64,000 nt of DNA, taken from positions 3,160,543-3,224,542 of the forward strand of contig VNWV01000004.1 in NCBI GenBank assembly GCA_009801085.1. The letters are read 5' to 3'. A program made the translations under genes and the position numbers. The stretch comes from Lasiodiplodia sp. COLG20 (taxonomy: Eukaryota > Ascomycota > Dothideomycetes > Botryosphaeriales > Botryosphaeriaceae). Below are positions 1 through 11,586 of this stretch, piece by piece. The notes beneath the pieces are model-generated. The model was not told the DNA's origin, made no database searches, and worked only from the letters and a program-made list of their open reading frames with translations. The first letter of the stretch is position 1. Each line of letters starts with the position of its first letter.

Positions 1-2
1 TT

Positions 3-812
3 AGGTCATGTCTCGAAGCGAACAATGGCATTAAAGGAGCTTGGACTTCTCTGATAGCAAGCTATGCCGACCGCAATTTGACGTGTCCGTGCGATAGATT
101 ACCTGCGATATCTGCGCTTGCTAGCCTGATCCAGAAGAGGACGAACGATGTTTATTTGGCTGGCCTTTGGCTCTCCCACCTCCATCACCATCTTTTTTGG
201 CAGACGGCTGAGGAATCTAAGGTTGCAATTGCTGAACTTGTTCGCCATTTGTGTGAACCCGTTCCTTATATCGCCCCATCGTGGAGTTGGGCAGGGATGA
301 AACAAAAAGTGTTCCTTCCCAAATTTGACGAATACAAATCGGAGCTCCAGGTCTTGGATGCTCAGACGCATCCCGAAGGATCAAATACCTTTGGAACCGT
401 TAAATGTGGTCATCTAGATCTCCTCGGCAAGTTATACCGCCTCAAAAACTTTTCGTTGGTACGGGAAGGGACCAATGTCAAGCTTTTAGTCGAAGAAAAA
501 TTCTTCACGTACGTGGAAATTGACGGTGCGCTAGAGGACGAAGAGGAATTACCTGCAAATGAACCCGAGGATCCTCCTGGCCATCGCCTTTCAACAATTT
601 CTCTCAGAAATATGGCCATGCTCCCTATTGCAAGGGCAATGCTCCCTACTGCTATTGCAATAACACACGAAAGAGAAATCTTGTGTGGAATTCTACTCGT
701 ACCGAAGGAAAATGGACCTGACTGGTTGAGAATTGGGACATTTCGTACATATTCAATTTGGACGGTGAAGTTCTTTGACAGCTGCGAGACAGTCAAAGTA
801 AAAATTGTGTAA
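3..812 (+). CDS. HET-domain protein, C-terminal part (cut by window edge)
   Basis: The reading frame is open from the first bases of the window to a TAA at 810-812, so the N-terminal HET domain lies outside the window. What is visible matches the region that follows the domain in HET proteins: a YADRNLT / DRLPAISALAS stretch, then AGLWLSHL, then APSWSWAG. HET proteins act in heterokaryon incompatibility, a cell-death response to fusion with a non-self strain; individual members usually have no assigned partner. The last ~150 residues show no motif I recognise. A second HET gene lies at 25.8 kb but the two C-terminal parts do not look like recent copies. The family is clear; function and full length are unknown here. 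Confidence 0.85.
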   Translation, partial: RSCLEANNGIKGAWTSLIASYADRNLTCPCDRLPAISALASLIQKRTNDVYLAGLWLSHLHHHLFWQTAEESKVAIAELVRHLCEPVPYIAPSWSWAGMKQKVFLPKFDEYKSELQVLDAQTHPEGSNTFGTVKCGHLDLLGKLYRLKNFSLVREGTNVKLLVEEKFFTYVEIDGALEDEEELPANEPEDPPGHRLSTISLRNMAMLPIARAMLPTAIAITHEREILCGILLVPKENGPDWLRIGTFRTYSIWTVKFFDSCETVKVKIV

Positions 813-994
813 ACTTTGGCTAGGCGTTTTCGAGGTAGTTCGCTGCATATAATAGATCAACAGGTGTATTCGTATAGACTATGCAAGGGTATCCTTTCTT
901 TCCAATCCCATCTCACTCAGAATTGGCGATTATTACAACCCTATCCCACCACAACCGCAACTCACCACCCACCCAAAACCCAAAGCCCAACCCC

Positions 995-1381
995 TCACTC
1001 CTCCCCAACAATCCTATCCACACTCCCGCCCAAATACACCTTCAACATCTGCTTCGTCACCTTCAAACACCTCACATCCACGACATCGACGCCCGCCTTG
1101 TCGTACGCCTGCATGCGATGGCAGCCGCCGAAGGCGAAGTAGTAGTCCTTGCCCTGGGCCTTGCTGTGGTAGTGCAGGACGTCGACGGGCGGCAGCTTGC
1201 CCGGCTCGATCTTCTCGGGTGCGGGCGAGGGGACGTAGTCGCAGGCCTCGCCGCGGAGCGTCTGCACCATCGAGTCGACCTTGGGCGCATCGATGACGGG
1301 CGGGATAGGCCGTAGGATCGAGGACAGCGGCAGCTGCGTGATGGGGAGGTGGCGGGACTGGATGCTGCCGGCGAGGGCCAT
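995..1381 (-). CDS. srx1: Sulfiredoxin
   Basis: A 128-residue single-exon protein, the usual length for fungal sulfiredoxin (yeast Srx1 is about 127). It carries the diagnostic FGGCHR motif with the catalytic cysteine at residue 87, and a SILRPIPP segment near residue 21 typical of the family. Sulfiredoxin uses ATP to reduce the cysteine sulfinic acid of over-oxidised 2-Cys peroxiredoxins in the cytosol, restoring peroxide defence. The start at 1381 is the first ATG in frame and gives a normal N-terminus. The upstream strand has an uninterrupted run of 22 A about 18-39 bases before the ATG, inside the probable leader. The divergent neighbour at 2184 shares the ~800-base intergenic region. Confidence 0.93.
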   Translation of the reverse strand: MALAGSIQSRHLPITQLPLSSILRPIPPVIDAPKVDSMVQTLRGEACDYVPSPAPEKIEPGKLPPVDVLHYHSKAQGKDYYFAFGGCHRMQAYDKAGVDVVDVRCLKVTKQMLKVYLGGSVDRIVGEE

Positions 1382-2183
1382 GGTGCGGAGGTGTGTTGTT
1401 TTTTTTTTTTTTTTTTTTTTGGTGTGGTTGCACGCGGTGGTGTTTTGTTTTGTTTGCGAGTTTGTTCTGCGGAGGTGGCGGATGTCGTTTGACGGGAGAT
1501 AAGGGTCGGGTCGTTCGTGTAAAGTGTTTGAGGTCTGTTCGATTGACGGGTGACTGCCTGCCTGTTTCTTATCGCATGTCGATGGGCGTGAGGAGAGCTA
1601 ATATTCAAGCGGCGCGGCGATAGTATGACGGGGATAGCAGCGACAATTCGTCAGACCCTTGCGTCTCGAACACGGAATGACGTAAGAGCCGATCTCGGGA
1701 CCGAGCGGGTGTTGATAATCAGCCACAGATTGCCATCACCTCCGGCCCTTCTTTCTCATCGTTGTCTTCGAGAATTTCGGTATTCATAAGCCAGCGACAT
1801 CATGGAAGCTTGCGCAACCCTCCGGCATCGGGTACCCCGCGTGCATTGCGCCGGGTGATCTCCGCCACTATTTACGCCACTACCTTCCCCTCAATCAACA
1901 CCATGCATTTTCGTTATCTGCTGCAGCCTTGTATTGCTTGTTTCGACGCGTGCCTACGTGCCGAGTAGCGGAATCAGATCTCTTCACCCGAACTTCCCTT
2001 TTTTCCGAGATTTGCTGACGTTCAGTCAGCACACGCACTGACTTTCTACATTTGTTGCACTGCGTCTGACGCTGCCGGGGACCCTGGGATCATATCAGGA
2101 GTGCAGAATAAAAAGCACTCCATGGCCTGTCCAATTCTTCACGCAACTTCTTGTCTCTCACAGTTGTTTCCATCCCATCCACC
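1382..2183. other. Divergent intergenic region with poly(T) tract
   Basis: Between sulfiredoxin (minus) and the secreted cupin-like gene (plus). It holds a 22-base T run at 1399-1420 close to the sulfiredoxin start and a TATA-like ATAAAAAG upstream of the plus-strand gene. No further coding sequence is supported. Confidence 0.6.
2108..2115 (+). promoter_or_regulatory. TATA-like box of the cupin-like gene
   Basis: ATAAAAAG about 70 bases before the ATG at 2184, a spacing common in fungal promoters. Assigned by sequence and position only. Confidence 0.4.
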
Positions 2184-2776
2184 ATGAGATCCTCGGCGCT
2201 GCTCGCCCTTTTAATTGCTGGAGCAGCAACTGCCCAAACCACGAACGACACGGCTTCCTACCTCACCGCCACAGCCATCGTCACAGATGCCGCAACCAAT
2301 GCCTCCGCGCTCCAATGCTGGCAATTCACCACGCCGCTCGAGGTCCCCACCACGCCGGGCACCGCGGGCGCGCTGAACTTCCCGTTCAATCTGTCCACAG
2401 CAGCCGAATACACCGTGATCCCGCCACGCTTCGACGGCGGCCTGCACAACGCGCCGCAGAACCAGTTGCGTAGTCCCAGAACTGCAAGAAAAGGGCCAAA
2501 CTGACTGCAAGGAAAAACAGATTCGTTGCCTTCATCTCCGGCCTCGCGCACGTCACGCTGCCCCACTCATCAGACGAGGCGTGGGTCGTTGGGGGCGGGA
2601 ACGGGCTCATCATTGCCGTAGACACCGTCGGCTCCGGCCACTACACGAACTACCCGACCGATGAGACTACCATAGCGTTGGAGCTTCCTTTTGAGAACGG
2701 AGTGCCACCGCCGTACGAGGTCAAGTCGCAGGGCCCGTGTGATAACCGGAGTGGGTCTCAATTGGTCGAGGGTTAA
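2184..2776 (+). CDS. Small secreted cupin-like protein
   Basis: Predicted protein of 178 residues from two exons, 2184-2464 and 2521-2776. The 56-base intron has a GTTGCG donor, a CTGAC branch-like site and an AACAG acceptor; this donor is the one that keeps the frame and gives NQFVAFISG across the junction. The first 18 residues (ending AATAQ) are a signal peptide. The mature part has YTVIPPRFDGGLHNAP, FISGLAHVTLPHS and a C-terminal GPC, resembling a family of uncharacterised fungal secreted proteins with a cupin-like beta-barrel. A GLAHVTLP stretch followed by a GNGLIIAVDT strand fits that fold. No enzymatic residues can be assigned. Resemblance is from memory of the family; function is unknown. 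Confidence 0.75.
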
Positions 2777-3509
2777 GTGTTTTTATGGGGATGGATGGAA
2801 AAGGCAGGGGGAGAGAGTGCGTGTTATGCCGAAGCAGATTTGGGGGCCACTATAGAGAATGGAAAAGAGATGGCTCATTGTTTCATCCGTGAGAACTATA
2901 CGCTTTCGCAAGCTTCCAACAATGAACCTCATATTGTTACCGCGCTACTCACGAAAGGTTCACGGTACCTGCTCATGAAAGAAAATAGTGGTCGCGAAAT
3001 CATAACACAAAGTCTCGGTGAGAAGCTGACGTTGATCTTCAGCTAGGACCAAGTAGACCATTCCGAGAGCCGACGAGTTGGACTAGGGGAGAAGCCTGAC
3101 AACATCAGCCAGAGCCTTAAGGGCATAGGCCTACGGTATATATCTTAGAAATGTCCAGCAATTTCTAGGGGAATGATTTCTTTAATGGCCACATGCGACG
3201 ACACATGGGCCCTGCGAGTTCGGGATGCACTTTCTACGATGTCTGATCCTCGGAACATCTCAACGGTTCATTGTGTATCGGGGGTAGGTGAGTCCATACA
3301 CTGCTTATTCATCTATCGGCTAATTCATGTTATGCTACACGTCATTTTGTGTACCTTGATGTCTTGAATCATTTGCTAAAGTAGTTGTTGTTCGCGGCGC
3401 AGGCTAAATACCCAGCCTTCTCTCCAGTTCTCGCTATGCCTCTTAACCTTCTCCTGCATCACACATCGTTACATTCATTTGCTTCTCTTTCTGCTCTCCG
3501 ATAAATTTC
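2777..3509. other. Convergent intergenic region
   Basis: Lies between the 3' ends of the cupin-like gene and the alcohol dehydrogenase. Only short unsupported reading frames are present; I see no RNA gene or repeat. Confidence 0.5.
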
Positions 3510-4809
3510 TCACGGCTGGTTGAAATCGATCACCACACGGCCAGCAACCTCTCCCCTCCGCAGCTGCTGCACCGATTCAGGCATCTTGCTCAACCCACGT
3601 ACTTCGCAAATCGGCTTCAGCAACCCACGCTTCGCATACTCCAACGCCGCCGCCGTATCCGACATGGTTCCGACCAAGCTACCGATGATGGTCAAATTCT
3701 TGAAGACGATGGTATTCGGGTCCGCACCAATGGTCGTCGCGCCGGCCGGAGCTATAAGTAACGCTCAGTCAGCACCATGTTCACACTTCGAGCCAAGGAG
3801 GGGTTCAACTTACGCAAACCCACACAAACAATCTTCCCACTGATCCTATCGCCAATGTAGCTGATAGCGTCCTTGTACGCCTGCGGCGCCGTGACGATGA
3901 CGCCGTGCGCGCCCAAGCCATCGCACACCTTCTTGATCTCCTCAGCCACGCTCTCCACCTCCTTAAAATCGATAAAATGCTCCGCCCCCATCTTCGTCGA
4001 CAGCTCCCTCTTCGCCGCCCCCGTATCCACCACGACCGGCCTGAACCCCATCGCCTTCGCCAACTGCACGCCCTGAATCCCGACACCCCCACCCCCACCA
4101 GGAAACACAACCCAATCGCGCGGCCTTAGCGTCGAGTCCACCAACGCCCGATGCATCGTCGACGCCGAGCACATCACCGGCGCCGCGACCTCATCGCTCA
4201 CGCCCTCCGGGATCGGGCTCGTGTACTTCGCGGGACTGGTGATGTACTGCTGGTAGGTGCCGGTGGCGACGAGGCCGGTGTAGACGCCGCGCTGGCAGTA
4301 GTTTTCCTTGCCCGTCCAGCACTGCTCGCAGCTGCCGCACACGTCCCACAGCGGCTTGACGCCGCCGCGGTCGCCGATCTTCCAGTTCTTGACGTTCGAC
4401 CCGACCGCGACGACGACGCCGGCGCCCTCGTGGCCGGCGCACCGCGTGGAGAAGGTCGACATGGGCGGGACGGCCCAGTCGTTGGCCATGAAGTGGATGT
4501 CGGACATGCAGAGGCCGGTCGCGTTGAGGCGGAGGAGGACTTCGTCGGGGCCTGTGGTGGGGTGGAGGTGGAGAGGTTAGCGTTGGGGGGTTGTGTGTGG
4601 TGGGAAGAGGGGAAAAATCATATCGAGCTGGAGGGAGTGGGTGCGGGGAATGAATTGGTGTCTCTCATACCTGGCTCGGGAACTGGCACGTCCTGGATCT
4701 CGACGTGGAAATTTGGTCCTTCATTGACGACAACACCGGCTTTGCAGGTCTTTGGGATCTCGAACTTCGTCTCCCCCGTGTGGGCTGTGCTTTCCGGATG
4801 GGTCGACAT
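3510..4809 (-). CDS. Zinc-dependent alcohol dehydrogenase
   Basis: Three exons (4671-4809, 3815-4552, 3510-3751) encode 372 residues, close to the ~350 of yeast-type ADHs with a short N-terminal extension. Catalytic-zinc residues are Cys61 in GLCMSDIH and His87-Glu88 in CAGHEGAG; the structural-zinc cysteines are Cys118, 121, 124 and 132 in a CGSCEQC...YC lobe. A GGGGGVG turn marks the NAD(P)-binding Rossmann fold. It should interconvert alcohols and aldehydes with NAD(H), probably in the cytosol since no signal peptide is visible. Both introns have canonical ends, and joined codons give PEPGPDEV and VGLPPAGA, typical family sequence. Substrate is not determined; nearest class is the yeast ADH1 / propanol-preferring group. 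Confidence 0.93.
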
Positions 4810-6580
4810 GATGTCTGAGAGAGGTGGAGCTTCGGTATGTGTTTGTTCCCTTAATATTTCTCAGTCGGTTTGTGCGATGCTGTATTTGTCGTCGTTCAGA
4901 GTAATTAGAAAGCCGTCGAGCTAACGGATATATTGGAGGTCCAATGGAAGGATGGAAAAGATCAACAAGAAAGACAAGGTGCCTCAGGGAGTTTGCGATT
5001 CCCCTCGAGCAGCAGCAAGCGTATTTAAAGACCAATTCCTCGGTCTTAGGGAGATATCCACGAGGGGAAAGAGGGGAAACGTACCGCCGTCCCCTTTTGT
5101 ACACGAACGAGCAAGTACCATTCGACGCCATCCCCGCCTTCAGCAGCCGGACGCCTGCATATCTGCGGGGTAGATTGATTACAAGGCATTGTGGATCCAA
5201 GCCTCCTCGCAGCTCCCGAGTGAAACGTCCGCGGTTCGTACGCCTCGGTACAAAAAAGCCAACGACGTCAGTTGTGGGACGTAGGATACGCCCGGATGTG
5301 AGAGGAGGGGCGGGATAACGTTTGCCTGGCCAGTAGTGGGTCCGCCGCCGGTCAATGGAAACGGATGCATTCCGCACCGCCACATCTACTGACCCTCTCT
5401 TTCCATCGCTATCCGGTCCTATTGTATTTTGCGTTGGCAGGTATCCACTCGACCGTGCACCGTTCAACCGCTAATGCAGCCCACATTGATTGGGCAAACC
5501 ATTGTCTCAAACTGCATCGAATCTTGGTAAACCTATCTTGGTAAGCTCCATCCTTCCCGTCCGTAACTAGTGAGTTGTCGCGGATGGTCAGGGAACAGTA
5601 TGACGCGATGGAGAGAAAAACGGATCCACCATGCGGGGATCGAGGCGCCCTGGGAGAGATGCGGCGGCACAGCGGTTGGCTGTTGCGGGGTGATCGACCA
5701 ACAGATAACCCCACTAGCAACCCCGCATTTCTCTAGCATGCTTCCGGATCCCGGCAGAGCGCGGAATTAAGGGACGGCCAGTCCGTCACCTTTTCTGCAC
5801 TATACTAGAGCCTCAGGATAAGCCAGTGAACAGGTTTAATAGCTGGGAGATACAGCAGTGGTGGCGGTGACGGGGGCAATGGCTTTGGCAGAAGTAGTTC
5901 CAAGATTTGCCTGAAAGAGAAACACTCACTCTCCTTGCTATCCGTTTCCGCACTTCCCGTCAAACACGTATCGCTATCAGGCAGGCAGTCAGGCCAGGCA
6001 CCAAGAGTAGCCTCGGCCGCACTCGAGCTCCGGCCCGTCTCCTCCTGAAACAAAAGAACACCTGCACCTCGGCAATCCTCTATTGTCCACGATTGGCCAG
6101 ACATACAATTCCCTGCATCGACCAACGACCAAAGTTGCGCCGAACCACCATTCCACCTGCAGCAAATGCAGGACACCACGTGGTCGAGATTAAAGTTATT
6201 ACGCCGGGTCCAAACGGGAATAACGTTACCACGCCAATGTCCGAGGGGTAGACCGCAGATCCCAATCAGACCGCTCGGGCACCAGTCCGTCAACGCTTGT
6301 TTCCAAACTCCCGCAAGGCCAAGTAGGAAATCACATAATTTTGATCCAAGGTGGGAAAAAGATCTGTTGACCTCAACTTCGCATCTTCATTGGTATTTAT
6401 ATGCACGGAAGTGGGCTTTAACGTTATCATATGCAAAAAAAAAGAGGAAATTACGGACATGAAAAAAGAATTGGTATCAAGATTTCGAGGGCTTGATTAA
6501 GAAGAAGGGTAAATCGAAATAAAGCAAAGTAATCGCTAAAACAAAGCCAACGCAGCTGTTCCCGACGTCTTCCAACGCGC
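4810..6580. other. Intergenic region without supported gene
   Basis: About 1.8 kb between two minus-strand genes. Several frames stay open by chance. One minus-strand frame (about 5805-6293) is rich in cysteine but has no signal peptide, splice structure or recognisable motif, so it is not called. The part next to 4809 should hold the alcohol dehydrogenase promoter and the part next to 6581 the expansin 3' UTR. Confidence 0.5.
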
Positions 6581-9025
6581 TTAGAAGTTGGACTCGCAAG
6601 TGTGCGACTGGGACGAGGCGACGGTGACGTTCTTGGTGATGACCTCCTTGCCGGTCGACGACGTGACCTTGATGTCGACAAGGTCGGTGTTGAAGCCCTG
6701 CTCGTACTCGAAGAAGTTGTAGTCGGTACGGGTGGTCTCGGTCCAGGTGGAGCCACCGTCGACGGAGACGTGCAGAGCGCTGACGGGCAGGTTGCTGTTG
6801 ACGACCTGCATGCTGAACCAGTTGGCCGAGACACCGTCCTTGTTGACGAGCTCCAGAGCGGTCTCAATACCGCACTCGACGATCTCCCAGGTGATGTCGA
6901 GGACACCGGTGGCGAGGGCATCCAGCGAGCTGAAAGCATCCTGGAAGAGGTCCAGGGAGTTGTCGGAGCAGTCCGCGCACTTGTCAACGATCATGGCCTT
7001 GATGGTCTTGCCAGAGGAGCCCTTGACGTTGACGCAAGCACCGCAGTTGCTGGCGGTGTCCCAGTTGGTGAGAGACAGAGCGGTACCGAAGATGTCAGAG
7101 GGCAAGGTGTAGCCGGAGAAGCTGCAGGTACCCGAGGCAATGTTGCCGCTGTAGTAGGTGGCCTCACCAGTAAGGGTCTCGCTCAGGGTGCTGACGGTGC
7201 TGCCGACAGTGGTCAGGAGACCAGAGCTGGAGCTAGAGCTGGGGGTCGAAGCGGCGGCCGAAGTGGCGAAGGTGGTCTGGGCCCAGCTGACCGGGGTGCT
7301 GGCAGGGGTGTAGACGGGAGTGTCAACAGCAACCGAGGGGGTGCTCACAGCGTTGGCACCCTCGACACCGGCATCGGTGGCAGGAGTCGAAGCAACCGGG
7401 GCCGGGGTGTAGACAGGAGTGTCAACGGCGACGGAAGGCACATCCACAGGGGTGTAGACGGGCGTGTCAACGGCGAACGAGGGGGTGGCGTTGGCGCCCT
7501 CAACACCGGCATCAGAGGCGGGAGCCGGGGTGTAGACGGGGACGTCAACGGCAACCGAAGGAGTGCCAACGGGGGTGTAGATGGGGGTGTCGACGGCGAA
7601 CGAGGGGGTGACAGGGGTGTAGATAGGGGTGTCAACAGCGACAGAGGCCGAGCTCGACGAGGGCACGGCGGCACCCTGAACATCAGCACCGTAGGGGGTG
7701 GAGGCAGAGACAGGAGTGTAGACAGGGGTGTCAACAGCGACGGAAGGAGTGCCAGCCGGGGTCTGGGTGGCGGTAACCGGGCAGACAGTGGTGCCAATGG
7801 TAACGACCTCAGTGACGACGTGCTCCTTGGAGCTTCCGTCAACATCAACAGAGGTGCTGGTCTTCACAGCGGTGGAGACGATGTGAGAGGTCGTGTACTG
7901 GGTAACCTCCGGGGCAGGAGTGTAGACGGGGGTGTCAACGGCGACGGAGGCGACCGAGGGGGTACCGGCAGGGGTCTGGGTGGCGGTGACAGGGCAGACG
8001 GTGGTGCCAATGGTGACGACCTCAGTGACAACGCGCTCCGTGGAGCTGCCGACGGAGTCGACCTCGGTGCTCGTCTTCACAGCGGTAGAGACGATGTGGG
8101 AAGTCGTGTACTGGGTAACGACCTCCGGGGTAGGGGCCGGGGCCGAAGTCTCAACGGCCGAGGACAGCGAGTAGCTGCTCGGGGTGTACTCGGCAACGCC
8201 GACATCGTTACCATCGACCGAGCTGGTGGCAGGAGCCGACGGGGTCACGGTGACGGTGACCGGCTCGGGGTCGACAGTGACCGTGCGGGTCTTGGTGCAC
8301 TTGCTGGTCGACGAGATGGTCGGCAGGCTGGACTCCGTGGCTGTCACGGGGCAGACCTGGCGGAATAGTCAGTTTCATTGTAAATTGAATTGATGCTAAA
8401 ATTGGCTGCTTACCGTGGTGGTGTGGGGCACGGTCACGATGACGGTGCCGCCTGTCGAATCGATCGAGGCCGAGGTGGTGTAGAGCGTGGAAGTGGTCCA
8501 CTGGGTCGAGGTGGCAGAGCACTCGGTGCAAGGCACGCTGATGGTCACCAGCTTCTCGGTGGTCGAAGTGGAGTGGATCGTGCTCGTCGACTCGTCAGGG
8601 ACACCCGAGACGGCAGTCTCGCTCACGGGGCAGACCTAATCGGGAAAAGTCAGTATATTGGCAATTGAGCAACACAATTGGCTAATTACCGTGGTGTATT
8701 GGCTGATGGTCTGGTAAACGACCTCGCCGTTGGTGTTGACGCTCGAGGTAGTCGAGTAAACGGTCGAGGTGGTCATGGGAGGGGCCGGGGTGGAAGTGGC
8801 AGGGACCGGCTTGATGGTGACGACCTGGACCTGGGTGGTCTCGTCGGGGACCGAGCCATCAACGCTCGACGAGGCGACGGGCGAGGGCGTCGAGGCGACG
8901 GGGCCGGGCAGAGTCACATACTCGGTGACCACAAGGGTGGAGCGTTCACTGCAGAACTCGTCCTGGGCGTGGGCAAGGCCGGCGCCGGCAACGAGAGCGC
9001 CGGCAACGGCTTTGTTGAAGCGCAT
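6581..9025 (-). CDS. Expansin-like secreted protein with long repeat region
   Basis: Exons 8690-9025, 8414-8635 and 6581-8356, all phase 0, encode 777 residues. Residues 1-20 are a signal peptide (ends GLAHAQ). The last ~195 residues form the expansin-like module: a double-psi beta-barrel (GEATYYSGN, SNCGACVNV, MIVDKCADC) followed by a C-terminal beta-sandwich like a carbohydrate-binding domain (ALHVSVDGGSTW). Between them lie ~560 residues rich in Ser/Thr/Pro/Val with eight copies of a VAVDTPVYTP-type unit and two longer near-duplicate units ending in VCPVTATQTPAG. VCPV recurs at the start of exons 2 and 3. Expansin-like proteins loosen cell walls or bind polysaccharide without hydrolysis. 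The repeat stalk is probably heavily O-glycosylated. The aspartate of the barrel (VDKC) is present. Confidence 0.88.
7270..8000 (-). repeat. Coding minisatellite: eight VAVDTPVYTP-type units
   Basis: Within the expansin-like gene. Eight imperfect copies of a ten-residue motif (variants SFAVDTPIYTP, SVAVDVPVYTP) are separated by spacers of 4-25 residues; on the plus strand the copies show as repeated ggtgtagac-ggg-gtgtcaac blocks. Copy differences are mostly in-frame substitutions. Such arrays in fungal wall proteins change length between strains. Confidence 0.85.
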
Positions 9026-11586
9026 GGCGAAGGTAAAAAGACCGGAAGTGTATATTAACACGAAGAGAGCGGCGCGGGAGCTGGAGGCGTGCAAAGCAAG
9101 CAAGCAGCAAAAAGAATGGACCTCTGAAAAATCAGAGAATAATGAGTGAACCGGCCGGCGAGAGGCGCGAAAGCGTGTGGAAAGGGCCAGTGGTGGAGGG
9201 CCAGTACTTTTGTACTTCTTTCTCTGAAACACATGAGCACTATTAGGGAGGATGCGCGGCCGCTCGGGAAATGAGACCGCGACTCGGCGCGCTGGGGCAG
9301 CGTCGCCAGCACTGCCCGAACCGGCTAGCCACCGCTGCAGCGTTGGTAGCTCAAATTGCGGGACGCATCAGCGCGCTGCGGGTCAGGTGTGGCCCATGTC
9401 CAGAGCCTCGTCGTCGTGCGCACGGCTGCATCTGCCGGCCGCCAGCTGCGACATCCCGCTCTGCGCCACAGCGCGGCTCTGCGGGACGGGCCTGCGGAGT
9501 CGCATTGATCGCGCACATGGCCTAGAAGTGTTTCGCGGAAGAGGTGAGAGGGGCGTTGGTGTTGAGGTCGGCGAGTGGGAGGGTCGGGCCAGGCCAGGCG
9601 GGCGGTCGGTGCTCCGACAGGCTAAGAGGCGCCAGGAACAGGAACAGGCTCCTCTTCCCTCCGCACGGCCGTCCGGCTGTTTGCCCCGAAGGACACCAAG
9701 CATCGCCGCACGAACGTGTGCCCGGTGCATCTCACCATCTCTGCGCTCAATCTCAGCCCAGTCGCCTGTCCTCGTGCCGCCATTGGTGGAGCCAACACCC
9801 AGCACATTTGCCCAGCCTCCGAATCAGCCCTCTCAGCCCTGCGTCTCTCATCACCGCCTCTCGTATCGCATCCGCGTGAGCGGTATACCGCCGTTTGGTC
9901 TTTGATAAACGCGACCGCCACACGCAAGCTGCCGGCGGCTGTGCTCAATTTCCGCCTTGCATGTGGGGTTGCCTGCCTGATGGAGATTCCTAGTACGCAA
10001 GCCTCAGGCAATCCGGCCCGTCACCGGACCTCAGCACCAACAGCACCACTTGCCTCCTCTCAAACTGTTACACCAGCGGCCGCCGATAGCACGCATTTTA
10101 AGAGAAATGCCCACCTTGGCGATGTTTCAGCTCACCGCGCGCATACCTCCTCGCTTCTTCGATGCGTCATGCTTAACACCGCTCTTTTACTGAGCAACAA
10201 ACACCCCGAAACACCAGATCGCGACCGTGTACCCACCATCCGATCCCGCAAAGCCGAGTACGGGTTGCATCATGAGCTATTATTCCTCTTACCGTGGCTG
10301 AAAATCCTAATTCAGACCAGACCAACGCGCCGGGATTAGGTTGTTTCGAGAACCCACCGACAGCTACCAATGGCCAAACAATGCGCCTCTGATCCCTTTC
10401 TTCTCCTTGCACTGCCCAGCGCGATCTTCTTCATTTTTCGCCGCGAGCGATTGTGGAAGGGCGAAAGGGTCGTATTTGATTGCACGCCCTACGAGAACCC
10501 GACCGTTGGGATGAAGGGACCGTTTTTCTGACGCATAGATCGACAGCGATCTGCGCTGATAACCTTGACCGAACGATAGGCTACCAGCCACATGCGCAGC
10601 GGAAATCCAGGGTTTGAAAGTACGAGAAAATTTGTGGAGGCGAGCCGTACCTTCACGTGGGGTGCCGCTGAAACTGATATGCAGGCTGGGCGTCACCAAC
10701 GAGGACTTAACATCATAACCCCTCATTTCGACACTGCCTACCCATTTCCAACTGCACTCCGTATTGTGCGAATCTTGTCATAGCGCCTTTGCCTTAAATC
10801 TCGAGTTGCTCTTGCGCTCTGTCTGAGGAAGATGACTGCCTCCAATACCTTTGTGGGGTTGCAAAGAGAACAGCATCGACACTTTTCAACGATATTCTTT
10901 GTTGAAGACGAATTTTCACGCTCAGACAGCATGGCTCTCCATTGACGTGGTAAGGATACCTCTTTTTTTTTTTTTTGTTTCGCCAAGCATGGCTATTGTA
11001 GGAGCTTGTTTAGAGACACTCGTCAAGCTTCCTGATAGCGGTTTAGTATTCTTCCGGCAAAAAGAACGTTTCTGCGCGTTCTTACTTCTTCATACAAGTC
11101 GTTTCCTAAATCTTGGTCTCCATTTACTTGTCTTGTCAAGTTGCGAATTCAAAGCCCCTTTCCTTTTCTCTCCAAACGGAAAATCTTGCTCGCTTTCCCC
11201 TGAGACGAGCTCGAAGATTTTGTACTTCGCTGGTCAGCCACTGCGGCCATTCTCATTTTCGCAAAGACACTCGCTGCAGTCACAAAGCTATTTCGCGTTT
11301 ACTGGGTAATCCATTTACCCATGTCTCACCACCAATGCCCCACAGATCAGCCGATGATGGAGCGGAACGTGGTACGTTGATACCCTGAGCATCGCGCATT
11401 ACGAACGACCCCGATCTGCTGGATTTTCCGGAGTTTCACATATATCGCCAACACGAGAAGAGAGCAAATTCCAAGCGGAAACAGAGTCTTGAATTCGACC
11501 ACGGATATCCTAATCTATGGCGCACCAACACTCTAGTCTATGAAGAAAATTACAAAACTCCTATCAACAAGCTACCACACAGTCGC
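9026..11586. other. 2.6-kb region without supported gene
   Basis: Between the expansin-like gene and the 3' end of the chitinase. The 9050-9240 part should be the expansin promoter. GC-rich frames in 9250-10340 stay open on both strands but show no signal peptide, domain or consistent splicing. A short T run occurs near 10962. No RNA gene or transposon is visible. Confidence 0.5.

Noticed and set aside
5805..6293. Cysteine-rich minus-strand frame (about 160 codons)
   Set aside because: No signal peptide, no motif and the competing minus-strand frame 6080-6265 breaks any simple model.
6602..8368. 588-codon plus-strand frame antisense to the expansin-like gene
   Set aside because: Mirror of a GC-rich, repeat-coding strand; its product is low-complexity Gly/Arg/Asp-rich and has no start context or domain.
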